From Linyphia triangularis (lineage: Eukaryota > Arthropoda > Arachnida > Araneae > Linyphiidae), in contig OZ021727.1 of NCBI GenBank assembly GCA_963978545.1, positions 57,796,487 through 57,860,486 on the forward strand: 64,000 nucleotides of DNA. Reading direction: 5' to 3'. Under the pieces are notes generated by a model that worked only from the letters and a program-made list of their open reading frames with translations, searched no databases and was not told the origin of the DNA. Positions 34,066-45,958 of the stretch are shown piece after piece. Position 1 is the stretch's first letter, and the number at the start of each line of letters is the position of its first letter. The translations under genes and the position numbers were made by a program.

Positions 34066-35162
34066 CAGAGGTCGAAAACTTCAAACAAAGTAAACATTGA
34101 TATTTAATCGTTGCATTGAAAAAAAATTATCAATAAAATATCAATTGATTTCCAGTTTTGCCAGAAATGAGGTTTTTCGGGACAAATTTCTACTTTTCAT
34201 TATTGCTTTTTGAAAGGCAACTACTTTCTCCAAATGAAATTAAACTCTTATGATAAAAAGTTATATTTTTGTTGAATTGTTGCAATTTTTAAATATTTTT
34301 TAAGCAGCTTTACCTCCCCCGCTCCATCTCTACACATATTGAAACATGCAGAATTAAAAAAAAGTGGTCTAGTAAAAATGTCTGTGTGTGTATATGTGGT
34401 CAGCATAGCTCAATAGACCTACGAAATTTAAATTTTGCGTAGGTATGTGTTAGTGGTTGCCGTATGATCTGTGATTAAGATTTTCGTCAAAATTACACAT
34501 GCGCATAAGATAGCTTCCATTAAAAATTTTGTTTCTTAGCAATTGCAGAAAAAAAAAAAAAAGACTCAAGGGATTTTTATCAAAATTACTCTGTAAATGC
34601 CTTTTAAGGTCCACTAAACATCCCCACTTCTGAAATTTCCATAGCTATGTGATAAAGGCGTTAAAAGTTGACAAACAAATGTCTTGTGCAAAGAATTCTT
34701 TTCCATAAGCATCATCTATCAATTACATTTTCACCTGTGTTTCTCATACAAGAAAGTATATGTAATATTTATTAAAAAACATTTTGCTGTTTTGGAGGTA
34801 TTTTACTTTTTTTTTGCCAATGTAATGAATTATCGGCAAACTGGAAATTTTTTTCAAGTAGTGAAAATATAAAAACGAAAAGGTAAATTACTCTAATCCA
34901 TAGCAAATTTAAATGTTGTAACCAGTATTATGTTTAATTGAAATTTATACAATTTACCATGTCCCTAGTTTGTAGTTTTTGGTTGGGGAGCCATTTTAAC
35001 TGTCTTTCAGCCAAGTCCAAACTTAAGTTTTAAAGGCTTCGAAAAGGGAATTAGGAAAATAAAAAAACATGTGGAATAAAAAAACTTAAAATATCGATAT
35101 ATTGGAGACTTTCATCGATGTTTAAAAAAAATATTGTCCAATCGATATATCGCCGACCTCTC
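34066..35162. mobile_element. hAT-type non-autonomous element inside the minisatellite
   Basis: Ends CAGAGGTCG and CGACCTCTC are inverted repeats (last base changed). An exact 8-bp duplication ATATTTAC flanks it (34058-34065 and 35163-35170). ATCGATATAT-rich subterminal sequence lies near the right end, as in many hAT elements. No transposase. It carries the dispersed block 34366-34655. Confidence 0.75.
34366..34655 (+). repeat. Dispersed 290-bp repeat, copy A
   Basis: Collinear with 46585-46875: both have GTCAGCATA, then GACCTAC, AAATTTTG, CGTCAAAATT, ATGCGCATNA and CTTCYGAAATTTCCATA in the same order. Copy A lies inside the hAT 34066-35162. The second copy has no such context, so the block is an independent repeat or a remnant of a larger family. 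Confidence 0.6.
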
Positions 35163-35170
35163 ATATTTAC

Positions 35171-35930
35171 ACCTAGATTTCTGCTGATGTGATTGCCGCT
35201 ACATCCGCAATTAATGTCATGTAATTAATTAGGAGAGATTTTGCTGTTTGCTTTGAATTAATGCAAAATGACTGCCATTTTAATCAGTTTTCTATAAGAA
35301 AATTAGTAAAATTTTCTGTATAATCCTAGTTAAAATTTGCAATTTCAACTTCAGTTAGGAAACTGAATTTAATTGGATCCACCTGTTTGTCAAAATGGTA
35401 TAATTGTTTAAAGTTGTGCAAACCATGACAACCCTGAAACACCAGTTATACAAATTCGTTATTTCCCGTAGAATGACTCAACAGGTCTAGGTTTACCACG
35501 TTTGTAGTGAGAAGACATTTACACCCCCTTTGTGGAAGATAGTATTCAGCTCCCTGTATCATTGTTGGACGCAGCATACTTATCAATTTTCAATTTCCTT
35601 AATAATTATGTTATATGTTCTCTTTCGTTTTTGATTAAGCAAAATATTTCAACTTGTGGGAAACAATACATTTTCTTCCTACTCTTTATTCACTAAGGAA
35701 AAAGTTTGAAATAAAGCATGAAGCTAGACATATCGGTAACAATTAAATGACAATTCTGTGTTGACCAGAGCAACCATTTGGGATTCAATTAAAATGACCA
35801 GTTTAAGAGCAAAATCCAGTTTTCTTGGTACGATGACTAGAAACATTGGATGACAGTTACAATTCGATATTTCTCAGATCCCAATGCTTCTTAAAAATTT
35901 ATAAAATATTAAAAATTTGATATTTTTGAG
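35171..35930. other. Minisatellite remnant then AT-rich DNA
   Basis: The first 60 bp continue the 33-bp minisatellite. The rest holds nothing recognisable. Confidence 0.4.
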
Positions 35931-36269
35931 AAGCGTTTCCCTAACTGTGGGTCACATCCCATTTGTTGACCATGCCTACCAATTTTCGGTGGGTTGGAAG
36001 AAGTTTTTAATTGTGAGGTTTTCATCTTTCCGGAAATTGGAAGTCTTAAGAAATACCATAATGGGCAAAAATAGAAAATTTTAATAAGCAGCTGTCCGGG
36101 CTGTTATTTTGTGAGACATCAGTTAACATTGCCAAGTTGCTATTTTTTACACAGCTTTTGAAATATTTAAACTAAAAAGCAATTGAACAATTCCCATTGG
36201 GTTGTGCACTCTAATAAGAATAAATTACTTTTAGAAACTTGATATGTTTAATAATTTTTACTAATTTAG

Positions 36270-37356
36270 TAGACCTGGAAATTGAAATTTTCAAGTAGTA
36301 GCCAGTAACCGGTAGACACTTTTAGTTTAGTAGCTACTACATCGCCGACTTTTTCTTTTACCAGTGGCGCAGCCAGGGAAGGGGAGGTTGGGGTTTTACC
36401 TTTTATCTGAATGTATGCAGTAGCACATTCAGATTTTTTTGTGTGTGTGTGTGTGGAGGAAGATGTGTCAGTTCTTTATTTGATTTGTATTAAATATATA
36501 AATCAAAAACACAAATCTAAATTAATTGTGTTTAATAAAATGTCAATGAAAGTATATATAAAAAAATCAAGTACAGGATCTAAGCTTTTTCACTTATGGA
36601 TGCCTATAGATTTGCTGCTCATCTATAATATAGCGTTGTAAAAACGAAAAGACTGACGGAATCAATCTGAAATATTAAGGAATGTAGTGTTCTAATATAT
36701 TCTGTAGACAAAAAACGCAAGACAAGAAGAAAAATAATAATGGCTGTAAAGTATGCAGTCAGATTAAAGTTAGAGAATTTTTTTTAACAGCAAGGCTACA
36801 TGTGGACGCTCTTTTAAGATGTAGGATAACTAAACATGTAACAGAAGTAATATGCAAATAGAATAAGGGTTCTAATATATTTTGTTGACAAAAACGCCAG
36901 GCAAAAAGAAAAATAATCATATCTGTAAAGGATGCAGTCAGATTGAACTTTGAAGATTTTTTTTTTTTAACAATAAGGCGGCGTCCGCACCTGCACGGTG
37001 AATGCAAGATGGAAAACTTATAAATTTCAATTTCCTGACATTTCCCCGATTTTACTTGATGAGTGAAATTTCGTGACATTACTCTGATTTTCCTGAATTC
37101 CCGGTTCTGATGCCAACCTGTCAACTCATGAATTCATATCGTGGATGAATTGATTTGCGTATACGCATGCGATTACAAAATTTCAAGAAAGGGATGGGAG
37201 ATTTTCATTGGTTTGGAAATTTCGGTATATTCGGTAACAAATAAAAAGAATATCGTAATGGAGGGTAGAAACGAAAGGTGGCCGGTTGATTAGTTTATTT
37301 AGTCGCCTCATCACGCCGTTTAATCGACCTGTGGCTAGTAGATATTTTCAGGTCTA
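36270..37356. mobile_element. TAGACCTG element nested in 35931-37563
   Basis: Ends TAGACCTGGAAAT and the inverse of TAGACCTGAAAAT. Flanks TAATTTAG (36262-36269) and TAATTTAA (37357-37364) are an 8-bp duplication with one change. It contains a tandem duplication (36689-36966), a (GT)n run near 36440 and a fragment (about 37010-37130) similar to the right part of 59707-60121. No transposase frame. Confidence 0.6.
36689..36966 (+). repeat. 180-bp tandem duplication
   Basis: GTTCTAATATATTYTGTWGACAAAAA-like sequence starts at 36689 and again at 36869. Each time it is followed by AGAAAAATAATNAT, GTAAAG, ATGCAGTCAGATT and a T-run. Two diverged units, inside the TAGACCTG element. Confidence 0.65.
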
Positions 37357-37571
37357 TAATTTAATTATTTTTAGTAATTTAAATGCATTTAGGAATTTTT
37401 TAAACTCATGTACAATTTAAATAAAGTTTTTTTTTATAGTTAAATGCAACGTTGAAAACAATTGAAAATACTTGTTTAATGATGGAGGAGGTGGCGTTAT
37501 AGAAAAAAATGGGTCGCTGTTGATCAGTGTGAATCCCAACCTTTTAAAGTTTGGGAACCTCTGTCTTAGAC

Positions 37572-38479
37572 TCTTAAATTCACCCTCTTCCATGCTTTGA
37601 TTTCTTCTCTCCTATCACTATTTATATCACCTCTGGTATCTCGCTAGCTCCCCCCCCCCCCTCCCTCCTCCACCTTGAAATTCTTTAGTTGTAATTATTT
37701 GTAAGGAATAATGTGCCTTTGGTTTAAAAATATTCCTTTCATTACTGTAAAACTCCTGGGACTTCTTTTAATGGAGCTAATTGAATATCTTCGGAGAATT
37801 TTGAATTGAATATTAAAAAGAGAATTGTCCACCAGTTCCTGCTCCACAAACATAGTGCTTAGTTTTTTTTAGCTATAATATCTGACGAGGTATTGCTTTG
37901 AAATATTTTTTACTAGGTATAACACTATTTTAACGTATACTCATAAATATTAGTTGAATGGAAAATAACTGGAAGTTTCTTTTTTGCACTTTAAAAAGCT
38001 TTCTTAAGGTAGCTTGCTTAAAAGATAATTAAAAAAAAAAAAAATCCAACAAAAATTCAGATTTTGCTAATGAGCTTTTCTTATTGTAAATCCATGGGAA
38101 ATATCCACTTGTTTCAATGTAATAGTTCGGAAGATATTGCGCTAAAAGAAGCATTATTAGGTTGATAAGGTAGGGCCGAAGATTCCATTTAAAGAACGTA
38201 AAGAGTCGAACAACTATGCGTAGCAAAACTACGAAGTCATTTGGGGGGGGGGGAAAGGAGGGGGGGGGGGGAAACATTAAATTATAATGTATGTACTTTA
38301 AGGATTAATCTATTCAGATTTATATAACCTAATGTAAAAGTATATTATTTAGTTACTCTTTCTGACTATAAAACTGTTCCAAGTACGTGACTTGTAAGTA
38401 ATTTTGGAACTTCAACAAAATAAAATTAATGTTTCTAAAACTTATTTTGAAAAGATTTATTTAATTAAAGAATATAATA
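37572..38479. other. AT-rich DNA with C- and G-runs
   Basis: Contains a C-run near 37650-37662 and a G-run near 38243-38271. No gene. The minus-strand 82-codon frame over the G-run is composition-driven. Confidence 0.45.
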
Positions 38480-39065
38480 CTCTAGCTGAATACCTGTGCT
38501 TCACTGCAAAATTTTATCACGTACATTTTAGCAGTCAAAAGACAATCATGGTGTGTGTGGGTGGGTGGCTGGTTATGTCGATGGCGGGCAAATCTGCGGA
38601 GGCCTAATTAAACCCCTTGCCTTCATCCAATCGGGCTGAAACTTGGCAGATACATTCGATGTCGATGACAAGGCATTCTATCAAATTTTGGCGGCTACCA
38701 TTGTCACTAAAAGGTTGCTTTTACGGAATACTAATAAACCAACTTGGCATCATCCAATCGCGCTGAAATAGCATGGAAGAAACTTTTCTTGTTGCCAAAA
38801 TTGTTTTAATAAATAAATAATAAAATTGTTTTAATCAGAATATATTAAAGATATTTGAATGTGAGTGCATAAATTCACATTAATTTTTAATGAATAAATT
38901 TTGTAAAGTAGTTTACCGCATATTTTTGCGATAGAGATGCTTTTAATATTTAAAATTAGATACCAACACCAAGCACACGCTGGCAACAAAAACGACGCTT
39001 TATTAAAGAACATAAAAATTAGCAATAAGGATTTAAATTAAAAACTTTTTTATGGGTTATAATTA
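38480..39065 (+). repeat. Dispersed 0.5-kb repeat, copy 1
   Basis: Collinear with 51533-52040: shared blocks include GCGGAGGCCTAATT, CCTTCATCCAATCGGGCTGA, ACGGAATACTAATAAACCAA and TTTTAATGAATAAATTTT. The left edge has CTAGCTGAATACCTGTGCTTC, close to the edge of the composite repeat at 56967. The two may share a mobilising machinery. Confidence 0.65.
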
Positions 39066-39154
39066 TTAATGACTTAATACTTATTGGTGATTAATCAGTC
39101 TTGATTTTTAATACTACTTCTATATATTTATAGTATGCTATAAATATATGAAAA

Positions 39155-39364
39155 GGGTGTCCACTAAATGATTGAACCCTTTTAAATTTTCAAACATGAA
39201 TAATTAAATTCCGATTGGAGATAGGAATGTACCGTTTTCAGGATTGGTCCTAAAAAAAAACCAGTAAGTTTTGAAAAATACAGAGGTTGCTAACTAATCT
39301 TTATCTCAAAAACGTGTTTTTATTATTTAAGCTCAACATGGGTCAGTCATTTATTGGACATCCC
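39155..39364. mobile_element. GGGTGTCC MITE
   Basis: A 210-bp unit with inverted ends: GGGTGTCCACTAAATGATTG and the inverse of GGGATGTCCAATAAATGACT. No TSD is obvious. The GGGTGTCC start matches the larger element 43847-46304, but such ends also occur in mariner-type elements. Confidence 0.6.
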
Positions 39365-40939
39365 GTAAATGGAACTTCTATATTTAGAATATTTTGTTCT
39401 TCAGTAATGGTTTTGCCATTTTATACTTCGGAGGATTAATGAATAAAGAAATTAAATTATTGGTGTTCCTGAATTGGTAAAGATAATATGCATAACCAAC
39501 TCGTATAGGAATGAACGTAAGGGTCACTTAAAATTGGGAAAAAATGTGCTTAAGAGATTCAGATTTAATGTAATGTATTGATTTGTGGTCTTCCAAACAT
39601 TACCAATGAGGCAAGTACGAATCCAATAACACGGGTCCAAGTTACGTAAATCCAAGTTCTGGATGTTATTTTACCTTATAATTTAATTTATTTTGCTACC
39701 TGAATGAAATACATTGAATAATTAAATAAGTCGCGCTTTGGTAACTGCTTCGGGTCACTCGTCCGTTGATTAATGGCATTACAGAAAACATTCAAGTAAA
39801 GCAAAAAAAGTGCAAGTATGTTTAATTTTTATAAGTTAGCATTATATTGTTCTATTGGGCAAGACTTAGCTCTATTTAAAACCATGTTTACTAGACAATG
39901 TTAAAATTTTTGGGCTATCCGTGTTCGTTGCTTGGGGGGCTTACTAATTTATGACTTGATTTTTTTTTTATTAACTTTATGCAAATCTGCGTGGCGTTCT
40001 CGGTTTATTCTTGTTCCTAGATTGAGATTTATTTATGGCGATAAGGAATTGCTCCATGCAGTCTGAGGACGTCCTTGCGTATTCATTGCGATGGCATCAA
40101 TCCAACTTTTGATTGTTGTTAAATTGTAATGACTCCACCATCTGCATCCGTTACACTGAAGCGGCGCTTCTGTTGCTAATTAGCATGATTTTGTGATTTG
40201 AAGCTGGGTTTAAACATTTCTATTTCAATTTAATCTTAGTTACAAAAGTTTGAACCTTTTCTTTTTACATTCGAACTGCACTTTTGGACTTTTCTTTTCA
40301 TACTACCGTACTAAGCACCCTGATCGAATCCGAATTATTGTTATTAGGTAGTTTTCTGTAATTTGTTTTACTTAATGCAGGGGTGAGATTCTTCCGCTTT
40401 TAGTAATTTTGGAGAAAATCCGCTTTTTTTTTTCATTTTTCTCTTGAACTTCCACTTTTTTTTTCTTTTCTTTTTTCCCGCGAATTTCCATTTTTTTCCT
40501 CCACTGCAAATTATCGCTTTTCTTTTCGAAAGTTCCACCAAAGAAAAGAAATCTTCCGTTTTCGAAAGAAAATTCTCGAAAAATATGCTCGACCCCGCGG
40601 CATAACTCTTACAGGCATCGCCTGAAAACGCATAGAATTCTCAAATCATCGACGGAAAACGTATGGAATTCTCAAATCGCCTGTATGTTGGCATCCACGT
40701 CGGAAGGGGGAATATTTTTCTATTACGTAGCAAAAAAAATCCTTTTCTAGGGAATCTGTGTCCTGTTCTAGGTGTTTTTCACGTGCTCTACATTCTCTCC
40801 TTTTTCTTTCTATTTAAATGATCGTACGTCATTTGTGCATTGAAATTGTAAGATTATTATATGACGATTTCTTTTGAAAGGTCGACTATTTTGATAGATT
40901 TATTTTTATTTTATGGCTACTATTAGAATTGACCTCTGT
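39365..40939. other. AT-rich DNA, one transposon end
   Basis: At 40379 a CAGGGGTGAGATTCTTCCGC end begins, followed by T-rich subterminal repeats to about 40570. It looks like the left end of another CAGGG element, but the partner end was not found. No gene. Confidence 0.4.
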
Positions 40940-41060
40940 TCTTGTGATTTCGGCTGACACTATTGCCGAGAATTACGTTGTTGCGTGATGACCATTTTCT
41001 TCGGATGTTACGCCGATATAATAGTCGCTGATGTTAGTGCAAAGATTTTCTCAAGACAGA
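40940..41060 (+). repeat. 33-bp minisatellite, short block
   Basis: Contains ATTGCCGAGAATTACGTTG, GCCGATATAATAGTCGCTG and related units. It is separated from the main array by about 190 bp and the element 41247-41627. Confidence 0.55.
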
Positions 41061-41246
41061 CATGGTACAGTTAAACTGAAATGTGGATCTCAGCTTTTTT
41101 TTTACTACAATTTCGATAATTCCTGAGATCTATACAGATTTGCATTGCAATTTTTTTGGGCATCTTGCAAGTTTGATAAGCACGGAACTTGCGTAAGTTC
41201 AGATTTCCCCAAATCTCCGATGTACTGACAACTTTTCCTCCAGATT

Positions 41247-41627
41247 CAGGGATGACAGTTTTCCTCCTTTTGGAGGATTTCCTCCTTTTTTGTTTTTTAT
41301 GTAACATTTTCCTTCTCTTTGTCCCTGTTTCGAGGATCCACATTTTTCTGATATGAACCAGTTTTTCCTGCAAAAGGTATACTTTTCCTCATGTCTAAAC
41401 AAATTATTTTCCCTCTTAGCTCCCCTTTCCTCACAGATTACTTCACAAGCATCTAATATTTGAAGTGTAATTATTATATAGTATGAGAAACTTCATTGTA
41501 TCTTTAAAATTATTGAATCATCCTTCCTGGATATTTTTTTGTTGAATTTTTGTGCATTCCTTCCGCAAGCTTACTTGAATTTTTTTTGGATTTCCTCCTT
41601 TTTGCTCTCTGATCACTCTCATCCCTG
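41247..41627. mobile_element. CAGGGATGA element with 6-bp TSD
   Basis: Ends CAGGGATGACAGT and the inverse of CAGGGATGAGAGTG. CAGATT lies at 41241-41246 and 41628-41633. TTTCCTCCTTTT occurs near both ends. The two overlapping minus-strand lysine-rich frames here have no recognisable protein features. A second right end of the same family (CACTCTCATCCCTG) occurs near 42693-42706. Confidence 0.75.
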
Positions 41628-41633
41628 CAGATT

Positions 41634-42275
41634 AAAACCTCTATCGGCATTATTTATATTGGTGTGTGATGGCCATTTTGTTGAAGTATACAGTGATGAA
41701 AGGGCCGCTATTTCCGGGATTATGGTGGCGCTGTCACAAAGAATTACGATGTAGCGTGGTGATTATTTTCGCTGAGCATTACGGTGCCGTACGGATTGCT
41801 ATTGCCGAGATTTGCGCTACTACAGCGAATGCTATCACCGAGATTTTCGTTGTTGTGATGTTCATTTTCGGTAAGTATCACGCCGATATAATAGCCACTA
41901 TTCCGAAGGTTTGCGCCTCAATTATTGTCGCTATCGCCGAAATTTACTCGGTTGTGATAGTAAATTTTGTAGAGTGTTACGGTAATATAATCGCCTCTAT
42001 TGCGGAAATTTCCACCGATATATTGGGTGCTAACGCTGATGTTTACGTTGGTGTGATGGTCAATTTGGTGATTGTTGCTTTTATACGATTGCCGAGATTT
42101 GCGCCGATATGGCGGCCGCTATCGCCGATAGTTAGAATAGTGGTAATTTTCACCTAGTTTTAAGCTGTTTCAAAGCAGCTATTGCCGAGATTTGCGACAC
42201 CGTTTTTGTGTCGTTCGCCTAGGCTTCCGCTGATGTGATAGCCGCTATGCCCGTGATTAGTGTGCGGGAAGGGTC
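41634..42275 (+). repeat. 33-bp minisatellite, main array
   Basis: Units of 33 bp, such as GCTATTGCCGAGATTTGCGC followed by NGATATAATA-like sequence, run through the segment. Because 33 is a multiple of three, a 163-codon frame (41666-42157) stays open and reads as 11-residue repeats (AIAEICATTAN, AITEIFVVVMF, SIAEISTDILG). I treat the frame as a by-product. Units are GC-rich compared with the flanks and diverge from one another. Confidence 0.7.
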
Positions 42276-43846
42276 CTTTAACAATTTTTGGGGTGAACCT
42301 TGAAATCCCTGAAGTATGCTTTTTTAGCTACTAATTTTTATCAAAAGGTTATCAAATATAGTTCTTCTCATACTTTTTTGGGGTGAATGTTGCATCTCGG
42401 TAATGTGCAGGTCGTAAATATGTTTTAATGCTAATTTTAGATTTCTGATGGCCTTGATGTGTTAAACTTGTTTGTTAATTAAACTTTTAATGTGAATGAT
42501 TTAGTAAGTTAATCTTTTTCTTTTTTATTACTTACCGAATAAAAAATAATTAAGTTATTAGTTATTATTGTGTAATTTTTTCATTGTATAGCATTTTTTG
42601 ATAATTTACTTTTTAAAACATGTTTTGCGTATAAAGTATGGTACGATTTTTTTTTTGTTCACGTATGATTTCAGTCTTTTGGGTCTTCTGGCACTCTCAT
42701 CCCTGATAATGGTGAGGTTTAATGGTCGTATCTGCATGTGCCAGGGAAATGTTAAAAAAAGTTAATAAGTTAGTACCAACTAGATGAAGTTCTTTAAACG
42801 GCAATTTCTTATTTTAAATTGAGCTGTTGATACTTTTGTTCTTAACACGGCAGCATACATCTTCATTTAAAAGTACCATAACGAAAATAATAGAGTGGTT
42901 AGTACAGACGTACATGAAACAGGCTGACCTAAGTAATAGTAGAGCATACCCCTTCTGAAATTCAAAAGAATGTCATTTAGCAATGTGTATTTGATCATTT
43001 TGATTTTAGCAAGACCGTTACCATGAAGGGGGATTTATAGGGTTCATACCCCCCCCCCCCCCTTCCCAATATTTTCCATTTATATAATTGTACATTTAAC
43101 TACTCTATGTGCTGTATATAGGTAAACATATATTTTTACCCCCCCCCCCCTCTCCTCCCTAAATGAGTTAGATTTACGAACCCTGGTTCTTTAGAATGCA
43201 ATGGAACTGAATCGATTAATGTTTCATTGTGCCATGGCAACTTTAATTGCTGGTGTCATATTTAAATCTTCATTAGCATTTTCTTCTTAGAAGATTTGTT
43301 TCTACCGTGTCTATTTATAGTTTTTCTGGTTGGGTTGTAATCATTTCGACTTTCCAGAGATTGCGTCACTTGACAGTTGAAATGACTAACTATAGATTTC
43401 TTAATCAATCCTGGATCACAAGAAAACTGCTACCATAAATAAATAGCCCCTTAATCCAAAATGAATATTGTAACCTTTCCGATTTGCCTGTAGAAAATAC
43501 ATACTATTTCATAACAAAACTTGAGCAATTCAATGAAATTAAAAAAATATTTTCTTAAGGCTCATTAAGAGTTAAAATGTACATTAGAATATTTTTTGGA
43601 TTTAGGGCCTTTTAATTTGCGACGACAGAGAAGACAAATATTTGTCCTTTTAAATGAGAAATTAACTTGAAGTTATTTCTGCTTGTAGTGATGTTTAAAA
43701 AAATTATTCTAACAATTCCACCTTTTATTCTTAATTAAATTGGCAACATCTTACGCTTAAAGTCTTAATAGTCCAAACAATAAATTATCAAAGCAATTAT
43801 GTATTAATGTATATCACGTCTTGTGTAATCTTAATTATTGCACACT
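42276..43846. other. AT-rich DNA with a small putative MITE
   Basis: A 150-bp unit at about 43039-43184 starts GGGTTCATACCCC and ends TTTACGAACCCTGG, with two internal C-runs. It looks like a tiny hAT-type MITE without a clear TSD. Otherwise nothing is recognised. Confidence 0.4.
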
Positions 43847-44400
43847 AGGGTGTCCTAAAAAAAATCAGCTATTAAAAAATGTAAACCCTCACCCTCCAAA
43901 AATGTTCTTGCTGTGAATATAAAACACCTTGAATTTTTTCAGAATTAAAAAAAAATAAAATATTTAGATGTCCTTTCAAGGTGAATTCAGATAAAAATTA
44001 CCAAAATAATGCGAAATGGGGTATTTGTTTTTTATTAGCTATCCTACGTTAAGTACTATTAATGTAAAAATTAACTTTTTTTTATTAATGAAGGCATCTT
44101 TTATTAAGCTTCAGACACATTTTGTATCAATTATGTTTTTGCTCTAGGTAGGTAGAGATATAAAATATTTCTAAAATCAAGAAAAATACGATTTAGTGAA
44201 CATTTCTACATTCTGCATAATTATGCACACAAAGTAATTATTACACTTAAGATACAGTAATTAGTACTTAAGTGACAAGAATTTAATACAGTCTTAAGTA
44301 AACAACTATTTAATTTACAGTTGGTAATTAAACCCAAAGAGGAATAATTTTTTTCAAACTATCAGATATTTATACATTTTTTAAACATTCACGCATTTTT

Positions 44401-45958
44401 TTAGCCACTGCATGTTAAGTAAATTTTAGCAATTGCACCTTGTATGTACGACTTGTAACAAAAATTGTTTTTGTTCTTTGTTGCATAATTAAAGTCCTGG
44501 ATGAAGACAATAGCTTGTTTATTTACATCATTTATGCAAGGTAAGTTTTTAGCAAAAATTTCAGCTTTTTTATAGGATGGCGTTTCTGACCAATCTCTAA
44601 CTGGTATACTGAAGAAACTATCTTCAATTTTAGCTGCTTCAAAAAAAGTATAAAAAATACACAAATCATCCAATTTCGGAGGAAGTATTTCTAATTTATG
44701 TAAATTCGAAATCCTTTTCTTTTTCTTCTTCAAGACTAGTTTTGATTTTTGCTCTTCAGATTGGTTATTTTCAGATTATCTGGCGCCGTCAGCAACACGA
44801 GGGCTATAATGCGCCGAAACATTCGTCATTAGACAAGCCAACATATATTTACAAACACCCATGCCCAACACGGGACTCGAACCCGCAACCTCGCGGTCTA
44901 GAAGCTAGCACGCTAACCACTATACCGTTTGGTCGGCTTTTGCTCTTCAGAAACAAGATTTGAAAACAAGCTAAGTATTGTGAGTTTTGCACTTAAATAC
45001 TTGGAATAACTTTTAAACCTTATTGCATAATTGATTATCATCAAATTCTTTCAATCTTTGAATAAGTAAAACATCAGTAGGAGCGAGGCATCAACAGCAA
45101 ATCCGCAAGTAAATCAAGACTGCTAATATACACTCACTACAAAACGATTAAATCGTTTCATACCTTAAAATATCCAACAATTAATGTCACTATAGCTCCA
45201 TTAACATTAAAAAATAACTCATTTTCATGGAGTAAATGGCTTTTGCCATCGAGCGAGCTTGGTGAAGAGCACCTGGTTTCCGAATGTTAGATAGAATGTC
45301 TAATCCAGTAATAAACGACGCAAGAATTGAAAACCCTCTGCAATTATCCTTAGGTATAGTTTTTTTTTTAGCAATCTTTAACTGTACCGAAATAGAAGTT
45401 TTTAAAGTGTTGGGTGCTGTAATCAGGGGTTTTGATTGCTGTTTTGGCTCATGGTGACTGAACTTAAACCACTTTTCTCCGAATCTATTAAGTAAAGTAT
45501 TTCAGGACCAGTAGATAGTCCAAAAACACAATGAATGCCTCGGAAAGTAAAACCTTAAACATGTAATACCGACATGCTATCCTCAACAGATTTCTGCCTA
45601 TTTTTTTTTTTTTTTCCTTCTCAAGAAGAATACATGCTCCATTGACTCTTCCACTATTTGTTGCAGTTGTATAGAAACATAAACCTATTACTTCGAATTA
45701 AAACTTCCACGATTGTAAGAGCTTGAAAATAGTATAAATTGCTGCTTTGCCAGTTTCAGACAATAACATAGAAGCTTTGTATTTCCACCTTACACAAAAG
45801 AAACTAGTACCTCTAAACGATCAATCCTTCTTGTACTTTTTGATGAAATATTGAGTAACAATTTACCATCCCAATGAACTACTGACTTTGATGCCACAAA
45901 CTGTGTTTTGTTCAGCAGTTTCACGGCGAAGCCGTTGGCGTTTCCAACGAGCAGTCCA
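44401..45958 (-). pseudogene. Transposase-like gene of the DTTxSN type, broken
   Basis: Reading leftwards from 45958 on the minus strand: KLLNKTQFVASKSVVHWDGK, then RIDRLEVLVSF. After a frame change comes GKAAIYTIFKLLQSW, then FYTTATNSGRVNGACILLE near 45625-45675. A degraded middle with STGPEILYL follows, then DNCR-EFLILASFITGLDIL and KPGALHQARSMAKAIYSMK near 45220-45290. After the SINE an intact 110-codon frame (44401-44733) carries SYKKAEIFAKNLPCINDVNK. I recall an arthropod protein family with the same ordered motifs (VVHxDGK, CFDTTASNTGRxNGAC, PGAxHHARWMAK), in uncharacterised, transposon-like genes. Here the Asp of the DTTASN motif is replaced by Tyr and frameshifts and stops abound. RNase H-fold DDE function is inference. 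Confidence 0.65.
44761..44937 (-). mobile_element. tRNA-derived SINE, copy 3
   Basis: Same family as the copies at 6577 and 31561. The 14-bp duplication TTTTGCTCTTCAGA lies at 44747-44760 and 44938-44951. It interrupts the minus-strand transposase gene. The A box, B box and GCCGAC start are intact, so this copy could still be transcribed by Pol III. Confidence 0.9.

Larger units (their letters stand above)
35931..37563. mobile_element. Probable older hAT element, interrupted
   Basis: The left sequence CGTTTCCCTAACTGTGGGTCAC and the inverse of the right end (CAGAGGTTCCCAAACTTTAA) have the GGTTCCCAAACTGTGGGTC style common at hAT ends. No clear 8-bp duplication remains. The element 36270-37356 sits inside it. 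Low certainty on exact limits. Confidence 0.4.

Noticed and set aside
41071..41402. Two overlapping lysine-rich minus-strand frames
   Set aside because: They cross the end of the 6-bp-TSD element at 41247 and owe their composition to repeated TTTCCTCC motifs.
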